From NORP240 sp965222175 (GTDB lineage Bacteria; Pseudomonadota; Gammaproteobacteria; Pseudomonadales; Pseudohongiellaceae), in NCBI GenBank assembly GCA_965222175.1, contig OZ244938.1, positions 2,046,001-2,110,000 of the forward strand: a stretch of 64,000 nucleotides of DNA, read 5' to 3'. Under the pieces are notes generated by a model, which did no database searches, was not told where the DNA came from, and saw only the letters and a list, made by a program, of their open reading frames with translations. Position 1 is the stretch's first letter. Every line of letters begins with the position of its first letter. The position numbers were made by a program, and so were the translations under genes. Below are positions 24,313 through 32,194 of this stretch, piece by piece.

Positions 24313-25284
24313 CTAGCTTACGAAAGACATGGCATCAAGTAAAACCGGCAGGCCGGCGTCCCTGCGGAAGGCGTTTTCGCTGAGATGGCGGCGGAACGCC
24401 TTGCCGCCCCGCTGGCCCTTGAACAGGCCCAGGATGTGCCGGGTCATGTGATGCAGCGGGGTGCCGGTGGCCAGTTCGCTTTCCACATAGGGCAGGAACT
24501 GGCGCAGGTAGTCCAGGCGCGACCGGGCCGGGGTACTGTCGCCGAACAGCAGGGGGTCCACCTGGTGGAGCAGGTAGGGATTGCCGTAGGCTTCCCGGCC
24601 CACCATGACGCCATCCACCTCGTCGAGCAGCCGCCTGCTTTCCTCGAGGCTGGTGATCCCGCCGTTGATTATCACTTCCAGCTCCGGGTAGCGCTGCTTG
24701 ATGCGGAACACGCGGGGGTAATTGAGCGGGGGAATTTCCCGGTTCTCCCGGGGGCTCAGTCCCTTGAGCACGGCGATGCGGGCGTGAATGATAAAGACCT
24801 CGCAGCCGGCCGCGGCCACCGTGTCAATGAACCTGGCAAGAAAGTCTTCCGAGTCGAGATCATCGACGCCGATCCTGCACTTGACGGTCACCGGCAGGGC
24901 CACCCGTTGGCGGATTGTCGCCACGCAGCGGGCCACCAGTTCCGGCTCGCGCATCAGGCAGGCGCCGAATCGACCGGATTGCACCCGGTCACTGGGACAG
25001 CCGATGTTCAGGTTGATCTCCCGGTACCCGGCCTGGTCCGCCAGTACTGCCGCGGCGCCCAGCTGGTCGGGGTCGCTGCCACCCAGCTGCACGCCCAGGG
25101 GCTGCTCCTCGTCACTGAAGCGCAGCAGGTAGGGCGCATCACCGTGAATCAGCGCAGCGCTGGTCAGCATCTCGGTGTACAGCGCCATGTGCCGGGAAAA
25201 CAGCCGCAGGAAATAGCGCTCGTGACGATCCGTCCAGTCCATCATCGGCGCGATACAGAACCGGTGATTCAGGGGGCGGGTCAA
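24313..25284 (-). CDS. dusA: tRNA-dihydrouridine(20/20a) synthase DusA
   Basis: 323 residues. FMN TIM barrel with IAPMMDWTDRHERYFLR, catalytic Cys in NLNIGCPSDRVQSG, VKCRIGVDD, IIHARIAVLKGLSPRENRE and VIINGGI...VMVGREAYGNPYLL. The sequence HARIAVLKGLSP and the C-terminal helical domain (MTRHILGLFKGQRGGKAFRR, 20 residues) identify the DusA subgroup. It reduces U20/U20a in tRNA D-loops. Lies 23 bases after the SGNH hydrolase gene on the same strand. Confidence 0.95.
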   Translation of the reverse strand: MTRPLNHRFCIAPMMDWTDRHERYFLRLFSRHMALYTEMLTSAALIHGDAPYLLRFSDEEQPLGVQLGGSDPDQLGAAAVLADQAGYREINLNIGCPSDRVQSGRFGACLMREPELVARCVATIRQRVALPVTVKCRIGVDDLDSEDFLARFIDTVAAAGCEVFIIHARIAVLKGLSPRENREIPPLNYPRVFRIKQRYPELEVIINGGITSLEESRRLLDEVDGVMVGREAYGNPYLLHQVDPLLFGDSTPARSRLDYLRQFLPYVESELATGTPLHHMTRHILGLFKGQRGGKAFRRHLSENAFRRDAGLPVLLDAMSFVS

Positions 25285-25307
25285 TCCAGTGCCATCCTCT
25301 AATTGCT

Positions 25308-26141
25308 CTAATCGGATTCCAGTACGTCCAGCACCAGTCGCGCCATTTCGGCATGCCCCGCGGCGGTGGGGTGATAGCGACTGCCGTTGTCGGCGACCGT
25401 GGCGCCGTTAACCCAGCGCTGGGCCACCGGGGCGCAGGGTCCGTGACCGGCGGCGCCCACGTAGGCATTGGCAACGGGGACCCGACGGCTGGCGGTGACG
25501 CCGATAAAGACATCTTCCAGTCGTTGCCCGAGGTCTGCCAGGTAGGCGGTGTCTTCCGGGCTCAATGCCAGCTCACTGCAGTTGACCGCATTGGCTGGAA
25601 ACATGCGCGGGTAATTGACAAAGACGATGGTGGCCCGGGGCGCCCTTGACTCGATCTCGTCCAGCATGGCGCCCAGTTCCCCGGGCAATCCCTCCAGGGC
25701 GTCATCGATGGCCGCCCGGTCCAGGTTGGCGGTGCAGTGCTCGTCCGCGGCGGTACCACTGCAGGCGAAAGTCGACGAGGTGTAGCTGATGTCGTTGCCA
25801 CCGATGGTAATGGTCACCAGTGCGGTGTCCGGGGTGACGGCATCGATCTGGGGAGGCATGTCATTCTGGGGCGTGTTGCGGATGTTATCGACGGTGGCAC
25901 CGCTGCAGCTGACATCGGTGAGGCTCAGATCCAGGGCCCTGGCCACCAGGTTGGCGTAATTGTGATCGGAACGTCCGCAGATGCCCAGCTGCTGAGGAAT
26001 GCCCGGTCCGGCGGCGAACGAACTGCCCAGGGCGACATACCTGGCGCCTTGGGGCAGCCGGTCGGCCGGTGACTGGGCATAAGAGGACATGCTGACAAGC
26101 AGCAGGCAGCATAGGGTGGTTACTCGTGTTCTCATGGTCAT
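25308..26141 (-). CDS. Secreted SGNH/GDSL-type lipase/esterase
   Basis: 277 residues. Signal peptide ending SMSSYAQS. Block I nucleophile serine in YVALGSSFAAGPG (GDSL variant GSSF), block III ITIGGNDISY, and the Asp-His pair in SRYHPTAAGH near residue 262. Six or more cysteines (CGRSDH, VSCSG, FACSG, HCTAN, VNCSE, GPCAP) suggest periplasmic or extracellular disulfides, as in Streptomyces-type SGNH esterases. Substrate unknown. Confidence 0.9.
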   Translation of the reverse strand: MTMRTRVTTLCCLLLVSMSSYAQSPADRLPQGARYVALGSSFAAGPGIPQQLGICGRSDHNYANLVARALDLSLTDVSCSGATVDNIRNTPQNDMPPQIDAVTPDTALVTITIGGNDISYTSSTFACSGTAADEHCTANLDRAAIDDALEGLPGELGAMLDEIESRAPRATIVFVNYPRMFPANAVNCSELALSPEDTAYLADLGQRLEDVFIGVTASRRVPVANAYVGAAGHGPCAPVAQRWVNGATVADNGSRYHPTAAGHAEMARLVLDVLESD

Positions 26142-26377
26142 GGAATACTCCGCAAATGCAATACTGTTTTTCGTGCGCTACGGTGTTGAGCGCTACTTCC
26201 TGGCAGCATGTAACATAGCACAGTCCCTGTTTTCAGGTGCACCCCTGACGGCAGCGGCCAGGCACCCTGTCTTATGTCTCTATTCGTCGCTGTCAGTTGC
26301 CGGCTGTTTCCCGATTTCCCGGACCGGTGCAGGCCACGGCCTGCCAGGCTGACCCTGCGCCGCTTACCGGAATAACG

Positions 26378-26383
26378 TATAAT
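26378..26383 (+). promoter_or_regulatory. Candidate -10 box of gltX
   Basis: Consensus TATAAT, 36 bases before the gltX ATG. No good -35 is found at 16-18 bases, so this is a partial promoter call. Confidence 0.4.
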
Positions 26384-26418
26384 CCCGGCCTTTCAATTTC
26401 TGACTCAGACAGCCGCCA

Positions 26419-27903
26419 ATGACGCCAATCAGAACCCGGGTTGCCCCTTCGCCCACCGGTGATCCCCACGTGGGCACTGCCTACATCGCCCTGTTCAACC
26501 GCTGTTTCGCCCATGCCCAGCGGGGACAGTTCGTCCTGCGTATCGAGGACACCGACCAGGAGCGCAGCTCGGCGGAATCGGAGAGCAAGATTCTCGACTC
26601 CCTGCACTGGCTGGGCCTGAGCTGGGACGAGGGTCCCGATGTCGGCGGCGAATTCGGTCCCTACCGGCAGAGTGAACGCAGCGAAATCTACCAGGCCCAT
26701 ATCGAGGAACTGCTGGCCGGGGGCCATGCGTTTCACTGCTTCTGCACCCCACAGCGGTTACAGGAATTACGCGCCGAACAGATGAAGGCGAAGCAGACGC
26801 CGGGCTATGACGGCCACTGCCTGCATCTCGACGCCGACGACGTCCAGCGACGCCTGGCGGACAAAGAATCACACGTGGTACGTATGAAAATCCCCGTGGA
26901 GGGAGACTGTCGCTTCGAGGACGGACTGCGGGGTGAGATTGCCATTCCGTGGCCGCAGATCGATATGCAGGTGCTGATCAAGTCCGACGGCCTGCCCACC
27001 TACCATTTCGCCAACGTCGTGGACGACCACCTGATGCAGATCAGCCACGTGATAAGAGGCGAGGAGTGGATCAATTCGACGCCCAAGCACCTGCTGCTTT
27101 ACCAGTACTTCGGCTGGACAGCGCCACGGTTTTTTCATATGCCGCTGCTGCGCAATCCCGACAAGAGCAAGCTGAGCAAGCGCAAGAATCCCACCAGCAT
27201 CTTTTACTACCGGGACATGGGCTACCTGCCGGAAGCGCTGGTCAATTACCTGGGCATGATGGGCTGGACCATGCCCGGCGGCGAGGAAAAATTCTCCATC
27301 GGCGAAATGGAGGCGGCGTTCGACATAGCCCGGGTTTCCCTGGGCGGGCCGATTTTCGACCTGGAGAAACTGGACTGGCTGAACGGCAAGTACATCCGGG
27401 AAAACTTCAGCGATGCTGAACTGGTGCAGCAGTTTCTGGCCTGGGCGGGGCAGGGCGACCGGGTCAACCGGCTCACCGGCCTGGTGCGGCAGCGGGTGGA
27501 GAAATTCACCGACCTGGTGCCCCTGGCGGCATTCATGTTCAGCGGCCTGCTGGACCTCACGGCCGAGGACTTTGCCCACAAGAAGCTGGAGCCGGAGCAG
27601 TGCAGGAAGATCCTGCAGTTCCTGCTGTGGCGACTGGAAAGCGTCGATACCTGGAACCGGGAAGCGGTGGAAGCCAGCGTACAGGACCTGACCACGGCCC
27701 TGGAGCTGAAAATCCGTGACTTCCTGTTCCCGGTGTTCGTGGCCATTACCGGCAGACCGGTGTCGGTGTCGGTGATCGACGCCATGGACATCCTGGGGCT
27801 GGACCTGGTGCGGGCCCGGCTGCGCCATGCCATCGAGGTACTGGGCGGCTTCTCCAAGAAAAAGATCAGGGAAGTGGAGCGGGAGTACCAGCAACTGCCG
27901 TAA
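26419..27903 (+). CDS. gltX: Glutamate-tRNA ligase
   Basis: 494 residues, the Pseudomonas GltX length. HIGH-type motif in PSPTGDPHVGTAY (residues ~10-22), EDTDQERSS, and KMSKS-type motif KLSKRKNP at 251. The anticodon-binding C-terminal helical domain is intact. Charges tRNA-Glu for translation and tetrapyrrole synthesis. A tRNA-Ala gene with its own promoter follows. Confidence 0.97.
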   Translation: MTPIRTRVAPSPTGDPHVGTAYIALFNRCFAHAQRGQFVLRIEDTDQERSSAESESKILDSLHWLGLSWDEGPDVGGEFGPYRQSERSEIYQAHIEELLAGGHAFHCFCTPQRLQELRAEQMKAKQTPGYDGHCLHLDADDVQRRLADKESHVVRMKIPVEGDCRFEDGLRGEIAIPWPQIDMQVLIKSDGLPTYHFANVVDDHLMQISHVIRGEEWINSTPKHLLLYQYFGWTAPRFFHMPLLRNPDKSKLSKRKNPTSIFYYRDMGYLPEALVNYLGMMGWTMPGGEEKFSIGEMEAAFDIARVSLGGPIFDLEKLDWLNGKYIRENFSDAELVQQFLAWAGQGDRVNRLTGLVRQRVEKFTDLVPLAAFMFSGLLDLTAEDFAHKKLEPEQCRKILQFLLWRLESVDTWNREAVEASVQDLTTALELKIRDFLFPVFVAITGRPVSVSVIDAMDILGLDLVRARLRHAIEVLGGFSKKKIREVEREYQQLP

Positions 27904-27928
27904 CCCGGATTATCCGCTGCTGTACACG

Positions 27929-27957
27929 TTGACAGCCCCCCGGGCTGTGCTTAGAAT
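27929..27957 (+). promoter_or_regulatory. Sigma-70 promoter of tRNA-Ala
   Basis: TTGACA (27929-27934), 17-base spacer, TAGAAT (27952-27957). The next bases are GCGCG, a GC-rich discriminator typical of stringently controlled stable-RNA promoters. About 78 bases of leader precede the tRNA. Confidence 0.8.
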
Positions 27958-28041
27958 GCGCGTTCCCTGCAGGTAGCGCGCTGGCCAGCTGTACTCATCA
28001 CGAAGGCGGCTCAGCCCGGTACCGCACACTCCGAAGACCAT

Positions 28042-28117
28042 GGGGCCTTAGCTCAGCTGGGAGAGCGCAACGCTGGCAGCGTTGAGGTCGCCGGTTCGAT
28101 CCCGGCAGGCTCCACCA
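28042..28117 (+). tRNA. tRNA-Ala (anticodon GGC)
   Basis: 76 nt with an encoded CCA end. Acceptor GGGGCCT pairs with AGGCTCC (one G-T), D-arm GCTCAGCTGGGAGAGC, anticodon arm with loop CTGGCAG giving GGC, and T-arm with GGTTCGATCC. Reads alanine codons GCC and GCU. Confidence 0.96.
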
Positions 28118-28478
28118 ACTCTCCTGCGTCATTCCAGCCCGACGGGAACTTCCCCAATAGGGCCGCTTCCCGGCATTCAGCACCTTGCTGCCGGTCCACC
28201 GGCGAAAACGTCGGCTCTTTACGCTTTACCGGGGCGCGTCATGTCGCCTTCTCTGGTTTACTCGCCTGTTTTACTGATCTTGACTGCCGGCCTGGCTGAC
28301 GGGCATGGATAACTGGCGGATGGTCCCGGTGTTGCGCCGGGTCCGCCCCGGAGGAGAACAGGGCTGCCTGCCCTGGCTGGCTGTGAAAGTCATTTACAGT
28401 GACTGCGCCGGGCGGGTAGGCTTGGCTTTAACGACTGACGTTAAACAGTCCAGACAGAGAAAAACAAGAGGACATGCC
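28118..28478. other. Intergenic region, tRNA-Ala to MBL gene
   Basis: 361 bases. Contains a CAGGGC-TGCCT-GCCCTG hairpin (28361-28377) and a palindrome just before the MBL gene (28427-28445), listed separately. AAGAGGAC before the ATG is the ribosome binding site. No clear promoter hexamers. Confidence 0.5.
28427..28445. promoter_or_regulatory. Palindromic operator candidate upstream of MBL gene
   Basis: TTTAACG-ACTGA-CGTTAAA, a perfect 7-bp inverted repeat with a 5-base centre, 33 bases before the start codon. The size and position fit a dimeric repressor such as TetR or MarR. No such regulator gene is adjacent. Confidence 0.45.
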
Positions 28479-29363
28479 ATGATGAAGCTCACCCTGCGCA
28501 AGCTGGTTGCTGCCCCGACCCTTGCCCTGATCGCCGTTATTACCTTTTCTTCCAACAGTGTCGCCCAGTCCGGTCCGCCGGAGGGCTGGGTTACGCCGTT
28601 TCCGGCGTTTCGTATAATCGGGCCGCTGTACGGGGTGGGCATGCTGGACCTCAGCGTGTTCCTGATCACCTCCGATGAGGGCCACATCCTCATCAATACC
28701 GGCCTGGCGGATTCCACCGCACACATACGGCGCAACATCGAGTCCCTGGGCTTCGACTTTGACGACATCCGGATCCTGCTGACCATGCAGGCTCACTGGG
28801 ATCACACCGCCGCCATGGCGGAGATCAAGGAGCTCACCGGTGCCGAGGTCTGGGCCACGCCGGAAGACGCCCGGGTACTGGAAGACGGTGGCTTCAGCGA
28901 CGCCCACTTCGGCGGCAGGCAGAGTTTCGAGCCGGTTGAGGTGGACCGCATTGTCCGCCAGGACGATACCATTACCCTGGGTGACCTGGTCATCACCGTG
29001 CACGAACATCCCGGACACACCGAGGGCAGTTCCAGCTATACCTTCCAGGTCAGCGAAAACGGCCGGGACTATAACGTCGGCATCATCAACATGGGCACCA
29101 TCAACGGCGGCAAACAGCTGGTGGTGGAGCCCACCTACGACGATGTCGCGGTGGATTTCGCCACCACCTACAACCGGCAGAAGAAGATGGCTGTCGATGT
29201 CTGGGTGGCGGCGCACAACAGCCAGTTCGGCATGCACGATAAGTACACGCCGGGGCAGGCCTATGATCCGGACACCTTCGTCGATCCCATGGGTTTCGTC
29301 AGGGCGGTGGAGCGATTGGAGACGGCCTACCTGGAAGTGATTGCCGACGAGCTCGATCAATAA
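28479..29363 (+). CDS. Secreted metallo-beta-lactamase-fold hydrolase, subclass B3-like with Gln ligand
   Basis: 294 residues from the ATG at 28479 (AGAGGA nine bases upstream). Signal peptide ends SSNSVAQS. The protein aligns with subclass B3 enzymes: VFLITSDEGHILINTGLADS, EVWATPEDARVLEDGG, HPGHTEGSSSY. The first zinc motif reads QAHWDH (Gln104, His106, Asp108, His109), with His180 and His246 as further ligands. Gln in the first position is the B3-Q pattern known from GOB-type enzymes, where most B3 enzymes have His. Periplasmic. Beta-lactamase activity is possible but lactonase or other MBL roles cannot be excluded. Confidence 0.88.
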   Translation: MMKLTLRKLVAAPTLALIAVITFSSNSVAQSGPPEGWVTPFPAFRIIGPLYGVGMLDLSVFLITSDEGHILINTGLADSTAHIRRNIESLGFDFDDIRILLTMQAHWDHTAAMAEIKELTGAEVWATPEDARVLEDGGFSDAHFGGRQSFEPVEVDRIVRQDDTITLGDLVITVHEHPGHTEGSSSYTFQVSENGRDYNVGIINMGTINGGKQLVVEPTYDDVAVDFATTYNRQKKMAVDVWVAAHNSQFGMHDKYTPGQAYDPDTFVDPMGFVRAVERLETAYLEVIADELDQ

Positions 29364-29683
29364 GGGGCGGGAATTAGGAAGACACCTGCTCCCTTTTAAT
29401 GCGGAGCCAGGTCTCGAGCCTGGATCGCGCCCGGGTTTGAGTCGGGGCAGTGACGGAATCAGTCTTGGCAATCAACTTGCCGGCGTGGTCTACGAAAGCT
29501 GACGGGGCTGATTCCCAGCGCTCAGGGCCTGCCTGCTCACCCGCAGATCCGCCCGGGTTCACACCGGGCGTTCTGAAACTGACTGAAGGGTGATTGCAGA
29601 TAGTGGCGACCGGATCTCACTGCCGTACCTGACGGAGAGCTCCGTGTCGGGAGGCCGTGATCCGGAACGATAGGTCCGGACGT
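29364..29683. other. Convergent intergenic region, MBL gene and gltA
   Basis: 320 bases between convergent genes. A perfect hairpin CGCCCGG-N7-CCGGGCG (29550-29570) followed by TTCT may terminate the MBL transcript. A shorter palindrome ACGGAGAGCTCCGT lies near 29632. Nothing coding is seen. Confidence 0.45.
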
Positions 29684-30967
29684 TCAGCCGCGATCCGGGT
29701 AATCGCGCCGGGTGTAACCCTTATACAGCTGACGGGGCCGACCGATGCGGTAGGGGTTGGCTACCATCTCGTTCCAGTGAGATATCCAGCCCGGCGCCCG
29801 TCCGATGGAGAAAATCACGGTGAACAGGCTGGTGGGGATACCGATGGCCTGCAGGATGATGCCGGAGTAGAAATCCACGTTGGGGTACAGCTTGCGCTCG
29901 ATGAAGTACTCGTCTTCCAGGGCGATCTTTTCCAGTTTGCGGGCTATCTTGAACAGCGGATGATCTTCCAGGCCCAGTTCGTCCAGCACCTCGTCGCAGA
30001 TCTGACGCATGACCTTGGCCCGGGGATCGAAGTTCTTGTAGACACGGTGGCCGAATCCCATCAAGCGGAACGGATCGTCCTTGTCCTTGGCGCGCTGAAT
30101 GAACTCGTCGATCCGTGAGGCGTCACCGATCTCGTGCAGCATGGTCAGCACGGCCTCGTTGGCGCCACCATGGGCCGGCCCCCACAGGGCGGCGATACCG
30201 GAAGAGATGCAGGCGTAAGGGTTGGCGCCGGTGGAGCCGGCCAGGCGTACCGTGGAGGTGGAGGCGTTCTGCTCGTGATCGGCGTGGAGCAGGAAGATGG
30301 TATCCATGGCCTTGGCCAGTACCGGGCTGACCTTCGGTTCCTCGCAGGGCGTGCTGAACATCATGTGCAGGAAGTTTTCCGCAATGCTCATGTCGTTTTG
30401 CGGGTGCATGAACGGATGGCCGATGGCGTGCTTGTAACACATGGCCCCCAGGGTGGGCATCTTGGCGATAATGCGGTGTGCCGCCAGACGCCGGTCGTCG
30501 GCGTTCTCAATCTTCAGGTCGTCGTGATAGAACGCAGACAGGGCGCCGACCACACCGACCATGATCGCCATGGGGTGCGCGTTACGCGGAAAGCCGTGGA
30601 AGAACAGGTGCATCTGCTCGTGCACCATGGTGTGATTCTTGATGCTGGTTTCGAAATCTTCCCGCTCGACGGGAGTGGGCAGTTCGCCGTTCAGCAGCAG
30701 GTAACAGGTCTCGATGAAGTCGGATTTTTCGGCAAGCTGTTCGATGGGGTAACCGCGGTGTAACAGGACACCCTTGTTGCCGTCGATGTAGGTGATTTCC
30801 GAATCGCAGGCGGCGGTGGAGACAAAGCCCGGGTCGTAGGTAAAAATGCCTTTGCCAACCAGGCTTCTTACGTCGACCACGTCCGGTCCGGTGGAGCCTT
30901 CATAAACGGGAAGTTCAATGGATTCATCAATACCGTCTATGGATAACCGGGCCTTCTTATCACTCAT
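29684..30967 (-). CDS. gltA: Citrate synthase (type II)
   Basis: 427 residues, typical of hexameric gram-negative citrate synthases. GYPIEQLAEKSDFIETCYLL, MVHEQMHLFFHGFPRNAHPM (20), HADHEQNASTSTVRLAGS with an active-site His, GPAHGGANEA, and MGFGHRVYKNFDPRA. Condenses oxaloacetate and acetyl-CoA. Divergent from sdhC with a 490-base shared regulatory region. Confidence 0.97.
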   Translation of the reverse strand: MSDKKARLSIDGIDESIELPVYEGSTGPDVVDVRSLVGKGIFTYDPGFVSTAACDSEITYIDGNKGVLLHRGYPIEQLAEKSDFIETCYLLLNGELPTPVEREDFETSIKNHTMVHEQMHLFFHGFPRNAHPMAIMVGVVGALSAFYHDDLKIENADDRRLAAHRIIAKMPTLGAMCYKHAIGHPFMHPQNDMSIAENFLHMMFSTPCEEPKVSPVLAKAMDTIFLLHADHEQNASTSTVRLAGSTGANPYACISSGIAALWGPAHGGANEAVLTMLHEIGDASRIDEFIQRAKDKDDPFRLMGFGHRVYKNFDPRAKVMRQICDEVLDELGLEDHPLFKIARKLEKIALEDEYFIERKLYPNVDFYSGIILQAIGIPTSLFTVIFSIGRAPGWISHWNEMVANPYRIGRPRQLYKGYTRRDYPDRG

Positions 30968-31092
30968 CGGGGACTCCTCACAAACGCAAATTGAGCAGCC
31001 GCCCCGACAGTTTCAGACATCAAGGCGTTGGAACTCGCTTGCACAAAGGTTAAAAATCGGATCAAGCCGTGGGTAACGGTTCGAGGTGCGAA

Positions 31093-31122
31093 ATACTAGG
31101 GAGTGTTCGGTCTGTTTGTCAA
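31093..31122 (-). promoter_or_regulatory. Sigma-70 promoter of gltA
   Basis: On the minus strand TTGACA (31122-31117), 18-base spacer, TAGTAT (31098-31093). Predicted start near 31086, about 120 bases before the gltA ATG. Confidence 0.65.
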
Positions 31123-31301
31123 ATATTGTGATGCCGGGCCGGCGGGGTTGCCGATGGCCGGCCGCCGACAGTTTTTTCCCGTGCAGTCGCGCTGACGTTA
31201 ACCTGAACCGGCAGGGGTGGCTGATTTCCCGACAGCATGGACAACGGCTTTCCGGCAGTGACAAGCTATTGTCGGAATCTCCGCCAAAGCGCGTCATTCG
31301 G

Positions 31302-31330
31302 TTGTATTGACAGGCCTGTAAGTCTATACT
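31302..31330 (+). promoter_or_regulatory. Candidate promoter of sdhCDAB
   Basis: TATACT (31325-31330) is a good -10; the hexamer TTGTAT 17 bases upstream is a weak -35. A TTGACA (31308) is present but too close (12 bases) to serve it. Confidence 0.4.
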
Positions 31331-31457
31331 TTGCGGCCTTTGCGGCACGTTATTAACGTAATGATTTCAAGCAGTTTGATCCAAATCCTCGGATTGCCGC
31401 GTATTCCTCGGGCAATCGGCCGATAACCTCGACTTTAAGTTCTTCTCTGGGGCGAAC

Positions 31458-31832
31458 GTGAAAGATAACAGACCAGTCAATCTCGACTTCACCACTTTCA
31501 AACTTCCGCTCCCAGCCATCACTTCCATCCTGCACCGTATCTCCGGCGGCTTCCTGTTTTTCGGGCTGGCGCTGCTGCTGTACCTGCTGGATCAGTCCCT
31601 GGAATCCGCCGAAGGATTCGCCAGGGTGACGGAATGGCTGGGCAATCCTCTGGTCAAGCTGATCACCTGGGCGGTGCTGGCGGCGCTGCTGTACCACCTT
31701 TTCGCCGGTATCAAGCACCTGGTCATGGACCTGGGCATCGGCGAAACGATTTCCGGTGGCGTACTGGGCGCCCGGCTGGTCATTGCCGCGTCCCTGGTGG
31801 CCATCGTCGCCGCGGGGGTGTGGATATGGTAA
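31458..31832 (+). CDS. sdhC: Succinate dehydrogenase cytochrome b556 subunit
   Basis: 124 residues. N-terminal RPVNLDFTTFKLPLPAITSI then LHRISGG, the SdhC signature, with three membrane segments; haem His in LYHLFAGIKHLVMD. GTG start. Anchors complex II and forms the quinone site with SdhD. First gene of the sdhCDAB operon; its stop overlaps the sdhD start region. Confidence 0.94.
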   Translation: MKDNRPVNLDFTTFKLPLPAITSILHRISGGFLFFGLALLLYLLDQSLESAEGFARVTEWLGNPLVKLITWAVLAALLYHLFAGIKHLVMDLGIGETISGGVLGARLVIAASLVAIVAAGVWIW

Positions 31833-32194
31833 CCAACATCAGCAGTTTCGGCCGCAGTGGACTTTCCGACTGGGTCATCCAGCGCATCTCGGCGGTGATA
31901 CTGGCGTCCTACACGCTGTTCATCCTTGCCACGTTGTTGCTGACGCCGGACATGGACTACCCGCAGTGGCGGGCGCTGTTCTCCTCTTTCGCCATGCGGT
32001 TTTTCACCCTGGTGACACTGTTGGCGGTACTGGCCCATGGCTGGATCGGTATGTGGACAATTTCCACCGACTACCTGACTCCCCGCATGATCGGATCGGG
32101 AGCAAACGTGATCAGGATCCTGTTTCAGCTCGGCTGTATCCTGCTGACGCTGCTCTATCTCGTCTGGGGCATTGAGATTTTGTGGGGCAATTAG
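31826..32194 (+). CDS. sdhD: Succinate dehydrogenase membrane anchor subunit
   Basis: 122 residues from the ATG at 31826, which overlaps the sdhC stop; a much longer upstream extension of the same frame is only a shadow of sdhC. SGLSDWVIQRISAVILASYTLF, three membrane spans and HGWIGMWTISTDYL carry the haem/quinone residues. The sdhA ATG follows with no gap. Confidence 0.93.
   Translation: MVTNISSFGRSGLSDWVIQRISAVILASYTLFILATLLLTPDMDYPQWRALFSSFAMRFFTLVTLLAVLAHGWIGMWTISTDYLTPRMIGSGANVIRILFQLGCILLTLLYLVWGIEILWGN

Larger units (their letters stand above)
30968..31457. other. Divergent gltA/sdhC regulatory region
   Basis: 490 bases holding the promoters listed at 31093-31122 and 31302-31330. The gltA leader is about 120 bases and the sdhC leader about 120 bases. 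No coding frame is supported. Confidence 0.6.
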
